Below, in pieces: positions 43,344 to 54,735 of a stretch of DNA of 64,000 bases (position 1 is the first letter of the stretch; each line of letters opens with the position of its first letter). This stretch comes from Exiguobacterium sp. s124 (GTDB lineage: Bacteria > Bacillota > Bacilli > Exiguobacteriales > Exiguobacteriaceae). The position numbers and the translations under genes were made by a program. The stretch spans positions 1,674,001 to 1,738,000 of the forward strand of contig NZ_JACSKH010000001.1 of NCBI RefSeq assembly GCF_018617485.1. The letters are read 5' to 3'. Below the pieces are notes generated by a model. The model did not search any database, was not told the DNA's origin, and saw only the letters and a program-made list of their open reading frames with translations.

Positions 43344-44269
43344 CAGTTATTCCCCCCAAGACGAATACGTGGGTCAACAACCCCATAGAGCAAGTCGACA
43401 AGCAAAATAATAATAATGAACAATCCTGAGAAGAACAATGTCGTTCCCATGATGACTGAGTAGTCATTCAATGTGATTGACGTGACGAACAATTCTCCTA
43501 GGCCTGGTACCGCGAAGATTTTCTCGATAACGAACGTACCCGTTAAGAGTCCAGCTGTCATCGGTCCAAGAATCGTGATGGCAGGAATCATCGCATTACG
43601 AACCATGTGTTTCCATACGATGGCGTTACCCGTCAATCCTTTCGCTTTCGCGAGGGTGACATAGTCTTGTCCGGTAACCTCTAACATCTCCGTTCGGACG
43701 AAACGGGCAATCGCTGCCGTGACACCGAGCGATAATGAGATTGTTGGTAATATTGTATGAGCTGGAGAATCCCAGAATGCGACCGGAAGCAATTGCAATT
43801 TAACTCCAACATAGTACTGAAGGAGGGCTGCAAAAACGAACGATGGGACAGAAATCCCGATTACCGATACGAACATTGAACCATAGTCAATGACCGTATT
43901 GTGACGAATCGCCGCAACAACACCTAACAATACACCTACAAGAGTTCCGAGAACTAATGCCTGGAGCCCTAATTGTGCTGAAGGACCGATTCGTTCCATA
44001 ATCAACTCAGTTACTGGACGGTTAGCCGTACGGAATGAAACGCCAAGGTCACCTTGGAGCATGTTTCCAATGTACGTTGCATAGCGGACCGGAAGCGGAT
44101 CGTTGAGTCCGTAGCGGTCATTCAATAATTGAATTTGTGATTCTGTCAGTTTTTCCTGGTTTTGATACGGCGAACCTGGGAGCAGGTCCATCAGGAAGAA
44201 CGTGAACGTGGCAATCAAGAAGAACGTGATGAGGCCGTAAGTCAGCCGTTGTAGGATATAACGTCCCAT
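43343..44269 (-). CDS. oppB: oligopeptide ABC transporter permease
   Basis: 308 residues, six membrane helices, starting MGRYILQRLTYGLITFF. EAA loop YVTLAKAKGLTGNAIVWKHMVRNAMIP. Start taken at ATG 44269 by homology, with AGGGGG upstream; the longer frame to 44356 is unsupported. First gene of oppBCDF, with its own promoter. Confidence 0.95.
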   Translation of the reverse strand: MGRYILQRLTYGLITFFLIATFTFFLMDLLPGSPYQNQEKLTESQIQLLNDRYGLNDPLPVRYATYIGNMLQGDLGVSFRTANRPVTELIMERIGPSAQLGLQALVLGTLVGVLLGVVAAIRHNTVIDYGSMFVSVIGISVPSFVFAALLQYYVGVKLQLLPVAFWDSPAHTILPTISLSLGVTAAIARFVRTEMLEVTGQDYVTLAKAKGLTGNAIVWKHMVRNAMIPAITILGPMTAGLLTGTFVIEKIFAVPGLGELFVTSITLNDYSVIMGTTLFFSGLFIIIILLVDLLYGVVDPRIRLGGNN

Positions 44270-44474
44270 GAATAAAAACCCCCTGTTTTTTCTAATTCTT
44301 TCTACTACTTGCACCAACAGCTTCATTATGACATATGACCTATTTTTCAAATTCACAAAATGAAAGGAATATTCTGAAAGAATAGCGTATACGTCATCTC
44401 AAGGCTCTTAGCACAGTGGCTGAAAACAAAGAATATTCTTTTCAGAGATTATTCTGAATTTTCACTGTTACTAC

Positions 44475-44502
44475 ATTATACTTTACCAACAAAACATTTG
44501 AA
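44475..44502 (-). promoter_or_regulatory. candidate oppB promoter
   Basis: TTCAAA at 44497-44502, 16-nt spacer, TATAAT at 44475-44480, on the minus strand after the oppA terminator. The rest of the 44357-44574 gap shows nothing else. Confidence 0.6.
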
Positions 44503-44542
44503 CAGTATTTTCTCTTACTTCGATCGAATTTTTTAGAAAATC

Positions 44543-44566
44543 GGGGACATGCGATTGCATGCCCCC
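44543..44566 (-). terminator. attenuating terminator after oppA
   Basis: GGGG(A)CATGC / GCATG(C)CCCC stem with loop GATT; only a weak T tract, so partial read-through into oppBCDF is likely, as often seen with abundant binding proteins. Confidence 0.7.
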
Positions 44567-44574
44567 TCATCTCA

Positions 44575-46194
44575 TTACTTAATATCAACGTATTTGTACT
44601 GGTAATCAGCACCGAACAATTGACGGTTAAAGTTTTCGATGTTTGGACGAATCAAGTACGCCACACCAGCTTGATAAATCGGCATGATCGCTTGGTCTTG
44701 TTCAATCAAGAGAGCTTCAGCTTCTTTGAACAAGTCATAACGTGCATCGATGTTTGTTTCAGCAGACGCTTCGTCAATCAACTGGTCATACTCAGATGAC
44801 GAGTAGTTGATATCGTTTTGTCCATTGTCTGATGTGAAGATACCAAGGTTCGTAAGTGGATCTTGGTAGTCAGGTCCCCAAAGTGCGAATGACATTTGGT
44901 AGTCACCGTTTGCTTCACGCTCGAGTTTGTTGTTGAAAGGTTGTTGAGCAATCTCAACCGTTACGTTCGGCAAGTTAGACTCGATTTGACCTTTCATGTA
45001 CTCAGAGATTTGTTTAGATACTTCGCTATCGAACGAGAGAAGTTCGATTGTTGTCGCTTCTCCGCCTGTAGCTTCTTCCCAAAGTGAAGCCGCTTCGTCA
45101 GCGTTTGTTTGGAAGTACTCAACACCTTCAGTGTAATCCGTACCGTCTTCATATTTGATGAAGTCTTTCGGAATGAATGATGTTGTTGCAATTGAACCGT
45201 TGTTCAAGAGTTGGTCGATGATTCCAGTTGGGTCGACCGCACGTGCGATTGCTTTACGTGCATTTACATCAGAGAAGATTTCATCTTCGTGGTTGAATTT
45301 GAAATATCCGATGGCAGAACGAAGACCTGTGTTGTAATCTTCATCTTCTTGGAACGCAGCAACTTGTTCTGATGCGAGACCAGCATAATCGACATCGCCA
45401 GCTTCATACAAGTTTACGACTGTAGAAGTTTCTTTAACAACTTTCACATCAACTGAATCGAGAGCAACGTTTTCTGCATCCCAATACGATTCGTTTTTCG
45501 TTAAGACATAACCTTGTTCACGATCCCACTCCGACCATGTGAATGGTCCGTTGTAAAGGAGGTTTTCAGGGTTTGTTGAGAAATCTTCGCCTTTTTCTGT
45601 TGCGAATGCTTCATTGATTGGTGTGAATGTACCAAATGAAGTAAGTGAGAGGAATGATGGGTCTGGACGCTCGAGCGTGACTTCGAGTGTTTTCTCATCG
45701 ATTGCTTTAACGCCAAGCTCTTCTTTCGGTGTATCACCTGTGTTGATCGCTTCAGCGTTTTTAATTGTGTTCATGATATATGCATACTGTGAACCTGTTG
45801 CAGGATCGACAGCACGTTGCCATGCATACACGAAGTCGTTCGCTGTGACTGGCTCACCGTTTGACCACTCAGCATCACGAAGCGTGAATGTGTAAACAGT
45901 CTCATCTTCGTTTACTTCTGGTTCGCCTTCAGCGAGAGCTGGTACGGCATTTCCGTCTTTATCAAGACGGTAAAGACCTTCCATTGTGTTGGCGATCAAG
46001 TTGAATGCGACCGCGTCTGTAGCAAGAGCCGGATCGGCTGTTGTGATATCTGACGTATCCGTCAAGCGAAGAACTTTTTCTCCGTTTGATGAAGAACCGC
46101 CGCCATCAGAGTCTCCGCCTGTCGAACAAGCCGCGAGTACTGAACCGAGTGCCAAGATGATCGTCATCATGAGCAAAATCGATTTTTTCTTCAT
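44575..46194 (-). CDS. oppA: oligopeptide-binding lipoprotein OppA
   Basis: 539-residue SBP_bac_5 lipoprotein that captures peptides for OppBCDF. Signal peptide ending LAACSTGG, lipid Cys at about residue 23. Body has the family blocks DITTADPALATDAVAFNL, FTLRDAEWSNGEPVTANDFVYAW and WGPDYQDPLTNL. A promoter TTGACA-N18-TACAAT lies upstream. Confidence 0.95.
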   Translation of the reverse strand: MKKKSILLMMTIILALGSVLAACSTGGDSDGGGSSSNGEKVLRLTDTSDITTADPALATDAVAFNLIANTMEGLYRLDKDGNAVPALAEGEPEVNEDETVYTFTLRDAEWSNGEPVTANDFVYAWQRAVDPATGSQYAYIMNTIKNAEAINTGDTPKEELGVKAIDEKTLEVTLERPDPSFLSLTSFGTFTPINEAFATEKGEDFSTNPENLLYNGPFTWSEWDREQGYVLTKNESYWDAENVALDSVDVKVVKETSTVVNLYEAGDVDYAGLASEQVAAFQEDEDYNTGLRSAIGYFKFNHEDEIFSDVNARKAIARAVDPTGIIDQLLNNGSIATTSFIPKDFIKYEDGTDYTEGVEYFQTNADEAASLWEEATGGEATTIELLSFDSEVSKQISEYMKGQIESNLPNVTVEIAQQPFNNKLEREANGDYQMSFALWGPDYQDPLTNLGIFTSDNGQNDINYSSSEYDQLIDEASAETNIDARYDLFKEAEALLIEQDQAIMPIYQAGVAYLIRPNIENFNRQLFGADYQYKYVDIK

Positions 46195-46307
46195 TGCGAT
46201 TTCCCCTTTCGTTTTGAAAAGCTAGCCGTTCGCCGAATAAACATCTTACTTTTTTCTTTAATTTTCTGAATATTTCATAAAGTATTCGACGAAAGAACGT
46301 TAGGGCT

Positions 46308-46337
46308 ATTGTAAGAAATTTTTAATCAAACTGTCAA
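46308..46337 (-). promoter_or_regulatory. oppA promoter
   Basis: TTGACA at 46332-46337, 18-nt spacer, TACAAT at 46308-46313 on the minus strand; about 115-nt leader before oppA. The rest of the 270-nt gap shows no gene. Confidence 0.75.
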
Positions 46338-46465
46338 CTACAGAATAAAACGCTGTCATATAACGCAACTTTCTTACTCGCTTTCTGCCCCGCCTTCCTA
46401 GTATCATAGAAGAAACGTGGAATGGTGTCCCCATTCCTTTGACTGCTTGAAAGGAGATTACATCA

Positions 46466-46834
46466 TTGAAAAAGTTTCGAAATATATTGATTGTTTGGGG
46501 GATTGTCACAATTCTCTACACCGCTTGGTCCATTTTTTCATATTTCCGAACCGAATCTGTTCTTTTCCATTTAAGCGGAGGCCTCTTCGTTTCCGGTATT
46601 CTCACGTTTGCAATCGGAATGTTTTCCCATATGAGTGCGACTGGATTGTTTGATGGCATCATGTACGGTTTTAAGCGAAATCGACGTGCCAAGTTAAAGG
46701 AAATTGATGCAGATTATGAAGAGGATGAAGAAGAAGATCCTGAAGATCGACAACTCCGTAAACAATCGGCTTGGAACTGGGTGTTTGTTGGTGTCGGAAG
46801 TATCGCGCTCTCGTTCCTCGTCGCTTTGATTTAA
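46466..46834 (+). CDS. DUF3899-like small membrane protein
   Basis: 122 residues starting at TTG with AAGGAG 9 nt upstream. Three hydrophobic segments (N-terminal two, and one at the C-terminus) flank a charged middle (RRAKLKEIDADYEEDEEEDP). This fits the DUF3899 arrangement. Function unknown. Lies just upstream of the trpS leader. Confidence 0.75.
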   Translation: MKKFRNILIVWGIVTILYTAWSIFSYFRTESVLFHLSGGLFVSGILTFAIGMFSHMSATGLFDGIMYGFKRNRRAKLKEIDADYEEDEEEDPEDRQLRKQSAWNWVFVGVGSIALSFLVALI

Positions 46835-46867
46835 TCTTTTCGAGAGTCTGATCCTATGCTAAACTAA

Positions 46868-48137
<1,270 letters not shown>

Positions 48138-48149
48138 CTCATCCTTTAC

Positions 48150-48177
48150 AGAACTCTCCATGTGAGAGTTCTTTTTT
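48150..48177 (+). terminator. trpS terminator
   Basis: AGAACTCTC / GAGAGTTCT stem, 5-nt loop, T6. Confidence 0.9.
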
Positions 48178-48200
48178 GTATAAAAAAACGATACATAAAA

Positions 48201-48228
48201 AAGAGAGACAGGCGTCCCTGTCTCTCTT
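48201..48228 (-). terminator. terminator of the second oppA
   Basis: AAGAGAGACAGG / CCTGTCTCTCTT stem and T6 after it on the minus strand. Confidence 0.9.
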
Positions 48229-48245
48229 GTAAGCGTGTAATGAAA

Positions 48246-49904
48246 TTATTCTTTGCCTTCGATTGAAGCCCACTTGTAAGAGTAGTCTGCACCGAATGCG
48301 TGCTCAACGATACCTTTAACATATGGCTTCGTGAGGCGAGCCGATCCACGTTGGTAAACTGGTGAGATTACGCTCTCTTCAAGAACGATTTTCTCAGCAT
48401 CTTGCATTTGCTTCCAACGCTCAGCTGGATCTGTGCTTGCTTTCGCATCAGCGATGAGTTTATCGAACTCTTCGTTCGACCACTTACCACGGTTGTATGG
48501 TCCGTCTGTGACGAAGAGGTCAATGAATGTCATTGGATCTTGGTAGTCAGGACCCCAACCAGCGAATGTGAACTCAAACTCTCCTTTGTTCTCAAGGTCA
48601 AGTTTGTTGTTGAACGGTTGTTGCTTGATTGAAACGCTCATACCTGGAAGGTTCTTCTCAAGTTCACCTTTGATGAACTCACCGATTTGCTTCGCAGACT
48701 CTGAGTCATAGTTGAGGAGTTCAAGTTCAACTTTGTCTGTTCCGAGCTCTTTAAGCCCTTCTTCCCAAAGCTTTTGAGCTTCTTCAACGTTGTATCCGCC
48801 GATGTCGCCATTTCCTTCACGGAAGTCTTTTCCGTCTGGACCTGTTACGAAATCTTTTGGTACGAAGTAGTTTGCAGGGATTGAACCGTTCGCAAGAAGT
48901 GTTTCTGAGATTGCAGCTTTATCGTATGCGCGATCAATCGCGTTACGGATTTTTTGGTTGTCAAGCGCTTCCACAGCAGTGTTGAACTGGAGGTAGAAGA
49001 GTGTTGGCTCAACGACAGTTGAGAAGTCTTCGCTATCTTGATACTGAGCAACGAGCTCAGAAGTCAAGCCTGTGCGGTCAACGTCACCGTTTTCATACAA
49101 GTTAACACCTGTTGAAACTTCTTTAACGACTTTAACGTTGATTTCTTCAAGCTTAACTGTGTCTGCATCCCAATAGTCTTCGTTCTTGACCATTTTCCAG
49201 CCTTGTTCGCGCTCCCAGCTGTCGAGTTTGAACGGTCCGTTGTAGAGAGTTGTCTCTGCAGATGTACCGAAGTTTTCGCCTTGCTCTTTATCGAATGACT
49301 CAAGTTTTGGCATGAACACGCCGAAGCTTGTCAATCCGAGGAAGTAGTCAGCTGGAGCTTTCAATTTAACTTCAAGTGTTTGATCGTCGAGTGCTTTAAC
49401 GCCTACTGCATCGCGTTCGCCTTCGCCAGTGTTATACTCGTCAGCACCTTCGATTGGTGACATAACGTATGCATATTGTGAAGCGTTATCTGGGTTGAGT
49501 ACTTCTTTCCAAGCGTATTCGAAGTCGTTCGCTGTGACAGGCTCCCCGTTTGACCAAGTCGCGCCTTCACGGATTTTGAACGTGTACGTTTTTCCGTCTT
49601 CTGAAACATCGTGATCTTCAGCCATACCTGGAGTTGGCTCATCGTTCTCATCCATGCGGTAAAGACCTTCGTTAACGTTGTTTAAGACGTTGAACGATAC
49701 AGCGTCCGTTGCGAGTGTTGGGTTAAGTGAAGGAATGTCTGAACCGTCGAGCAAGTTGAGGACTTGCGCTTCATCTGCAGAACCTTCCGAACCTGATCCA
49801 TTTGAAGACCCTGTGTCTTCATCCCCTGTCGAACACGCAGCTAGGAAAGCACTTGAAAGAAGTGTAACCGAAGATGCTAAAGCAAAACCTTTTTTCTTAT
49901 TCAT
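48246..49904 (-). CDS. oligopeptide-binding lipoprotein, second OppA
   Basis: 552-residue SBP_bac_5 protein, closely related to the OppA at 44575: shared blocks DAVSFNVLNNVNEGLYRMDEN, WSNGEPVTANDFEYAW and WGPDYQDPMT. Lipobox LAACSTG. Monocistronic with its own promoter and no permease genes, so it probably shares OppBCDF and broadens peptide range. Confidence 0.93.
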   Translation of the reverse strand: MNKKKGFALASSVTLLSSAFLAACSTGDEDTGSSNGSGSEGSADEAQVLNLLDGSDIPSLNPTLATDAVSFNVLNNVNEGLYRMDENDEPTPGMAEDHDVSEDGKTYTFKIREGATWSNGEPVTANDFEYAWKEVLNPDNASQYAYVMSPIEGADEYNTGEGERDAVGVKALDDQTLEVKLKAPADYFLGLTSFGVFMPKLESFDKEQGENFGTSAETTLYNGPFKLDSWEREQGWKMVKNEDYWDADTVKLEEINVKVVKEVSTGVNLYENGDVDRTGLTSELVAQYQDSEDFSTVVEPTLFYLQFNTAVEALDNQKIRNAIDRAYDKAAISETLLANGSIPANYFVPKDFVTGPDGKDFREGNGDIGGYNVEEAQKLWEEGLKELGTDKVELELLNYDSESAKQIGEFIKGELEKNLPGMSVSIKQQPFNNKLDLENKGEFEFTFAGWGPDYQDPMTFIDLFVTDGPYNRGKWSNEEFDKLIADAKASTDPAERWKQMQDAEKIVLEESVISPVYQRGSARLTKPYVKGIVEHAFGADYSYKWASIEGKE

Positions 49905-50005
49905 TGCGATGACCCCCTGATTTTTTCGTTTTAACGAAGTGAATGATGGTAGAAAATTCAGTCATTTCTTCTGACAGTATTTGTTACCAAAATCCCGTTG
50001 ATGCA

Positions 50006-50033
50006 ATAATACAATATTCTGATAATTTTGCAA
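50006..50033 (-). promoter_or_regulatory. promoter of the second oppA
   Basis: TTGCAA at 50028-50033, 16-nt spacer, TATTAT at 50006-50011, on the minus strand. Confidence 0.65.
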
Positions 50034-50074
50034 AGTGTTTATTTTGATTTTTCTAAAAAATTTTCTCTATAGTC

Positions 50075-50104
50075 AAAAAGCCCGCCTAGAGCGGCGGGCT
50101 TTTA
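50075..50104 (-). terminator. terminator of the third oppA-like gene
   Basis: AAAAGCCCGCC / GGCGGGCTTTT strong stem with a 6-nt loop region. Confidence 0.9.
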
Positions 50105-50106
50105 GC

Positions 50107-51639
50107 TCAATTTTCATATTTTTTCGAAAAGGTTAGGACATATGAAGGACCGATGACCGGATAACCGATTTGATCGTATCCTTTTTCAACCAAATAGGAA
50201 CGTCCTGCTTGATAGATTGGCATAACAACGGCCTCTTCTAATAGCTTCGCTTCTGCATTTCGTAAAATTGTATTTCGCTCTTCTAAACTCTCAGTTGAGC
50301 GAGCCTCGTCCATCAACTGATCGTACGATTCGCTTCTATATCGACTTGAATTGAGCACATCGTCAGATTCGAATTGAGTCAAATAGGCTGATAGCATCGG
50401 GTAGTCTGGTTGCCACCCGGATAAAGAGAAAGAATAATCTCCTGAGACTTCTTTCCTAACTTTCTCTCCTAGTGGCAGCTCCACGACATTGACGGTCAAT
50501 CCGTCTAACTGTTCCAAATTATTCTTTAATTTTGTCGAAATTTCACGTGCTTCTTCATCGACAAAGCTAAGCAATTCAATCTCGATTGTTTCTGTTTTTA
50601 ACCGTTTTTTTACGGTTTCAAATAATTGGTCGGCATCGCCTTCCAACTCTACAACTGCAGCTTCTTCATCCATGACGAGAAGTCGTTCCGTCGTTTGTTC
50701 CGACCGTGCAAGCGATTCTTCGAGTGTCGTCCGTTCCAGCGTCAGTGCGAGGGCTTGTCGAAACGCAACATCATCGAATGGTGCTTTTTCAACGTTCGGT
50801 TTTAAATAAAACACGCCACTTCGCGGAACGTCCTTAATATTCATGACTTCCTTATCAACGGTAGACGTGTCGAAGTCATACGGAATCGGATGCATCCCGG
50901 ACACTTCCGACAAGTTTGACTCGTTTCGAATGGAAATCGTTTCGAGCGTGACTTGATCAGCTTCACGGTACGTTTCGTTTTTATGTAACGAGATGCTTGT
51001 ATCATCCATTTGATTCAATTCAAACGGTCCGTTCGTTTCCAACTCTTCCCATGATGTCACGGATGGTTGTGGTAAAAATGCTGGCATTGCAAAAATCTTT
51101 TCGAATCCTTTCATCGGTCGGATGAGTGTGAGTTCAAGCGTTCGGTCATCGATGGCTCGAACGCCTAACGCGTCTGGTTCTTGTTGTCCGAGACCAATTT
51201 CTTTTGCCGCCTTGACATCCGCGAGTAAAAAACTAAACGGTGAATTCGTATCGTCATCGACGAGTTTTCGGAAATGATCGACGAACGTCTGTGCCGTGAT
51301 CGCATTTCCTTCGGTCGTCACACTCTCTTTCAACGTGAATGTATATACCGTCCCATCATCTGAGCGTTCTAGCTTCTCGACGAGTGCCGGTTCAATCGAC
51401 CCGTCTGAGCCGAATCGGTAGAGTCCCTCATAAAGATGCGACAGTACCGTTTGGGATGCCGGGTCAATCGCGAGCATGACGTCCGGTTGTGTCGGAAGGG
51501 ATTCCCCGTTGATTGTAATCGTTTGTTCTTCTGGTGGTACTAGTTCACGTGACTGCTCTCGTTGTTCGTTCCAAATGAATAAAAAAAGGATAAGGACTGA
51601 ACCTAACAAGGCGGCCACGATGAATGATTTCTTTTTCAT
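50107..51639 (-). CDS. divergent OppA-like protein without a lipobox
   Basis: 510-residue SBP_bac_5 relative. The N-terminus MKKKSFIVAALLGSVLIL.. continues into FLFIWNEQREQ: a hydrophobic segment without the lipobox Cys, so it is either membrane-anchored by the uncleaved segment or signal-peptidase cleaved. Family blocks are partly worn (VTTEGNAITAQTFVDHF in place of WSNGEPVTANDF). Start at ATG 51639; ribosome site AAAGGAG. May be a divergent solute sensor. Confidence 0.8.
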   Translation of the reverse strand: MKKKSFIVAALLGSVLILFLFIWNEQREQSRELVPPEEQTITINGESLPTQPDVMLAIDPASQTVLSHLYEGLYRFGSDGSIEPALVEKLERSDDGTVYTFTLKESVTTEGNAITAQTFVDHFRKLVDDDTNSPFSFLLADVKAAKEIGLGQQEPDALGVRAIDDRTLELTLIRPMKGFEKIFAMPAFLPQPSVTSWEELETNGPFELNQMDDTSISLHKNETYREADQVTLETISIRNESNLSEVSGMHPIPYDFDTSTVDKEVMNIKDVPRSGVFYLKPNVEKAPFDDVAFRQALALTLERTTLEESLARSEQTTERLLVMDEEAAVVELEGDADQLFETVKKRLKTETIEIELLSFVDEEAREISTKLKNNLEQLDGLTVNVVELPLGEKVRKEVSGDYSFSLSGWQPDYPMLSAYLTQFESDDVLNSSRYRSESYDQLMDEARSTESLEERNTILRNAEAKLLEEAVVMPIYQAGRSYLVEKGYDQIGYPVIGPSYVLTFSKKYEN

Positions 51640-51705
51640 TCGTTGCACTCCTTTCTGTTAGACCAACCCTTATACCCTAACCTTTTTTGAATGATTTTTC
51701 TACCG

Positions 51706-52938
51706 TCAGTTCGTCACTTTCGCAAATGCGAGTGTCGCATTATGGCCCCCGAAGCCAAGTGAGTTACTGAGTGCATACTGAATGTCAAGTTCCCGATTTC
51801 CTTCACGTACATAATCAAGGTCGCAATCTGCTGCAGGTGATTCACAGTTGATTGTCGGATGAATCTTCCCTTCATGAATCGAAAGGGCTGTAATGACTGC
51901 CTCGACGCCACCTGCTCCTCCGAGAAGATGTCCAATCATCGATTTCGACGAGTTGACCGCGAGTTTGTCAGCGTGTTCCCCGAACACACGACGAATCGCT
52001 TTCGTTTCGAGCATATCGTTGAGCGGTGTGCTCGTCCCGTGCGCGTTGATGTATTGAACATCTTCCGGTGTGATCCCGGCATCACGAATCGCCTCACTCA
52101 TCGCTTTTGAACCACCCTCTGCCTCTGGTGACGGTGCAGTGATGTGATAAGCGTCTGAACTCATTCCGTATCCAACGACTTCTGCATACATTTTCGCTCC
52201 ACGTGCCTTCGCATGTTCATACTCTTCTAATACGAGTACGCCAGCGCCTTCACCCATGACAAACCCGTCGCGGTTCTCGTCGAATGGACGGCACGCCGTA
52301 TTCGGGTCTGGATTCGTCGAGAGCGCTTTGTTTGAACAGAAACCTGCGAACGAGAGTGGAGTGATCGGTGCTTCCGCTCCACCGGCGAACATGGCAATCG
52401 CATCTCCCCGTTGAATGACGCGGAACGCTTCTCCGATTGAGTTCGTTCCTGACGCACAAGCTGTCACAGAACAGTTACTCGGTCCTTTCGCTCCAAGATA
52501 GATGGAAACTTGTCCGCTCGCCATATTCGGAATCATCATCGGAATGAAGAATGGACTGATACGACGTGGTCCACGATCATGGAGGATCGCCGATTGCTTG
52601 TCGATTGTCTCAACGCCACCGATTCCGCTCCCGATCCACGTACCGACTTCATCCGCGATCGCTTTGACATCGAGCCCACTATCTTTATGAGCAGCGTCTG
52701 CTGCTAAAAGAGAGTATTGAATGAATGAGTCCATCTTGCGTGCTTCTTTTGGCTCGACCAAATGATCGATGTTCCACTCTTTCACTTCCGCTCCGACTTT
52801 CGCCGGATATTGACTGATATCGATTTTTGTCAACGTATCAATGGCGTTATCCCCTTTTAAAAGACGATCCCACATTGTCGACACGTCGTTTCCTAACGGT
52901 GATACGACTCCTAATCCTGTCACTACTACTCGTTTCAT
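51706..52938 (-). CDS. fabF: beta-ketoacyl-ACP synthase II
   Basis: Condensing enzyme of fatty acid elongation, 410 residues. Active Cys161 in TACASGT, His in HGTSTPLND and HLLGGAGG, end motif [17 protein letters not shown] 52938 overlaps the fabH stop by 4 nt (ATGA); GGAGGGG upstream. Expressed with fabH under FapR. Confidence 0.97.
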   Translation of the reverse strand: MKRVVVTGLGVVSPLGNDVSTMWDRLLKGDNAIDTLTKIDISQYPAKVGAEVKEWNIDHLVEPKEARKMDSFIQYSLLAADAAHKDSGLDVKAIADEVGTWIGSGIGGVETIDKQSAILHDRGPRRISPFFIPMMIPNMASGQVSIYLGAKGPSNCSVTACASGTNSIGEAFRVIQRGDAIAMFAGGAEAPITPLSFAGFCSNKALSTNPDPNTACRPFDENRDGFVMGEGAGVLVLEEYEHAKARGAKMYAEVVGYGMSSDAYHITAPSPEAEGGSKAMSEAIRDAGITPEDVQYINAHGTSTPLNDMLETKAIRRVFGEHADKLAVNSSKSMIGHLLGGAGGVEAVITALSIHEGKIHPTINCESPAADCDLDYVREGNRELDIQYALSNSLGFGGHNATLAFAKVTN

Positions 52939-53894
52939 GAATGATTCCCCTCCGTAATTGTTGCATGATTCCATGTCAGACAGCTTGCACCCCATGTGAG
53001 CCCGGCACCAAACCCTGCGATGACGACCGTTTGTCCATCTTGGATTTTACCAGATTTGACGGCTTCCGCTAAGGCGAGCGGAATGGATGCCGCCGATGTG
53101 TTCGCATGGTCTTGTATGGTCATGACGACTTTCTCTTCTTCTAAGTTTAACCGTTCCATCGCCGCATCAATGATTCGACGATTCGCTTGGTGCGGCACGA
53201 GGACGTCGAGGTCATTCAACGACTTATCGGCCTTGTTTAACGACTCGAGCACGATCTCGGGCATTTTCCGTACGGCGAACTTGAATACTTCGCGACCATT
53301 CATGACGATCTTTCCTTCATCATTTTCGTACAAGTGCTTGCCACCTGTTCCATCACTTCCAAGTACGATTGAGTCGATTGAAGCGATATCGTCTTCCCCG
53401 AGTACGACAGCCCCAGCTCCATCTCCGAATAGGACAGCTGTCGACCGGTCATCCCAGTCAATCAAACTTCCCATCTTCTCCGCTCCGATGACGAGCGTTT
53501 TCTTGAATCCTTTCGAATCCATCAGGCTCTTCGCTGTATCCATCGCAAAGATAAACCCGCTGCACGCGGCACTGACGTCGAACGCCACAGCGGCTTTCGC
53601 GCCAAGATTCGCCTGAACCACACATGCGGTTGCCGGAAACGCTGGCGCAGTCGCCGTCGCACAGACAATCGCCTCGATCTCGTCGATGCTGACCCCAGCG
53701 CTTTGTAACGCTCGTTCTGCAGCGCGTGTTGCCATATCCGAGACCGACACGTCACTTTCTGCTAAATGTCGTGCCTCGATGCCTGTACGCGTACGAATCC
53801 ACTCATCGCTCGTATCCATTCGTTTTTCTAAATCGATATTTGTCACCCGATTGTCCGGTAAGAACGATCCGATGCCGATGATTCCAATATTCAT
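52935..53894 (-). CDS. fabH: beta-ketoacyl-ACP synthase III
   Basis: Starts fatty acid chains from acyl-CoA and malonyl-ACP; 319 residues. Catalytic Cys111 in SAACSGF, His in VPHQANRRI, Asn in DHANTSAAS. Bacillota homologues prefer branched primers. Coupled to fabF. Confidence 0.97.
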   Translation of the reverse strand: MNIGIIGIGSFLPDNRVTNIDLEKRMDTSDEWIRTRTGIEARHLAESDVSVSDMATRAAERALQSAGVSIDEIEAIVCATATAPAFPATACVVQANLGAKAAVAFDVSAACSGFIFAMDTAKSLMDSKGFKKTLVIGAEKMGSLIDWDDRSTAVLFGDGAGAVVLGEDDIASIDSIVLGSDGTGGKHLYENDEGKIVMNGREVFKFAVRKMPEIVLESLNKADKSLNDLDVLVPHQANRRIIDAAMERLNLEEEKVVMTIQDHANTSAASIPLALAEAVKSGKIQDGQTVVIAGFGAGLTWGASCLTWNHATITEGNHS

Positions 53895-53911
53895 ATCGTC
53901 GACCCCTATTC

Positions 53912-53928
53912 TTAGTATCTGGTACTAA
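53912..53928. promoter_or_regulatory. fapO: FapR operator of fabHF
   Basis: Perfect 6-5-6 inverted repeat TTAGTA-TCTGG-TACTAA, a full match to the FapR consensus, overlapping the -10 box. FapR releases it on binding malonyl-CoA. Confidence 0.9.
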
Positions 53929-53955
53929 TATAAGGGAATAAAAAGAGGATGTCAA
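53927..53955 (-). promoter_or_regulatory. fabHF promoter
   Basis: TTGACA at 53950-53955, exactly 17-nt spacer, TATATT at 53927-53932 on the minus strand. The -35 box is inside the loop of the mtnN terminator. Confidence 0.9.
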
Positions 53956-53964
53956 TGCATCCTC
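53945..53964 (-). terminator. mtnN terminator
   Basis: GAGGATG / CATCCTC stem, 6-nt loop, T5 after it on the minus strand; overlaps the fabH promoter. Confidence 0.8.
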
Positions 53965-53979
53965 CTCGTAATCAATCGA

Positions 53980-54681
53980 TTAAGCTTGTTCGAGACGTTT
54001 CGTGACGGCCATGACCATCTTCGCAGAGTTGATCGAAGCCGTTTCTAAAAATTCATCAAACGATAAGTTTGCCTCTTCGTCTGCACTGTCTGAGATCGAG
54101 CGCGTAACGACGAATGGTACGCCGAACTGGTAACAGGTCTGCGCGATTGGAGCAGCCTCCATCTCGACGGCAGCGACGCCATCGAAATGACCGAGGATAT
54201 CAGCCACACGCTTCGAGTCGTTGATGAACGAATCTCCCGTTACAATCAATCCTTGATGCACGTTCACGTCAGGCAAGCTTTCAATCACATCTTTACAGAC
54301 GTTGACGAGCTTCGCATCGGCTTCATACGCCGGTGGCATTCCTGGCACTTGACCGTATTCATAACCGAATGCCGTCACATCGACATCGTGGTGGCGCACT
54401 TCCGTCGAGACGACGACGTCACCGACTTTCATCCCTTTTTTGAATCCGCCTGCAGAACCGGTGTTGATGACGACGTCCGGTTTGAATTTATCAATCAAGA
54501 GTGTCGTCCCGATCGCGGCATTGACTTTCCCGATGCCTGACTTCAAGATGACGACTTGCATGTTTCCAAGATAACCTTCATAAAAATGATAGTTTGCGAT
54601 TTCCGTATCCTTGCGCTCCGTCAATTCATTCCGAAGTAAATTCACTTCTTCTTCCATCGCACCGATGATTCCAACTTTCAT
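53980..54681 (-). CDS. mtnN: 5'-methylthioadenosine/S-adenosylhomocysteine nucleosidase
   Basis: Cleaves the glycosidic bond of MTA and SAH in the methionine salvage and AI-2 route. 233 residues, GAMEEEV N-terminus with catalytic Glu (EEE), [11 protein letters not shown], and late Ser/Asp in [13 protein letters not shown]. In the Bacillus order greA-mtnN. Confidence 0.96.
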   Translation of the reverse strand: MKVGIIGAMEEEVNLLRNELTERKDTEIANYHFYEGYLGNMQVVILKSGIGKVNAAIGTTLLIDKFKPDVVINTGSAGGFKKGMKVGDVVVSTEVRHHDVDVTAFGYEYGQVPGMPPAYEADAKLVNVCKDVIESLPDVNVHQGLIVTGDSFINDSKRVADILGHFDGVAAVEMEAAPIAQTCYQFGVPFVVTRSISDSADEEANLSFDEFLETASINSAKMVMAVTKRLEQA

Positions 54682-54702
54682 TCCGATTCCTCCTCAGAAA
54701 GA

Positions 54703-54729
54703 GAGCGACTTCCATGATGGAGGTCGCTC
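54703..54729 (-). terminator. greA terminator
   Basis: GAGCGACTTCCA / TGGAGGTCGCTC near-perfect stem on the minus strand, weak T tract. Confidence 0.65.
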
Positions 54730-54735
54730 AACAAC

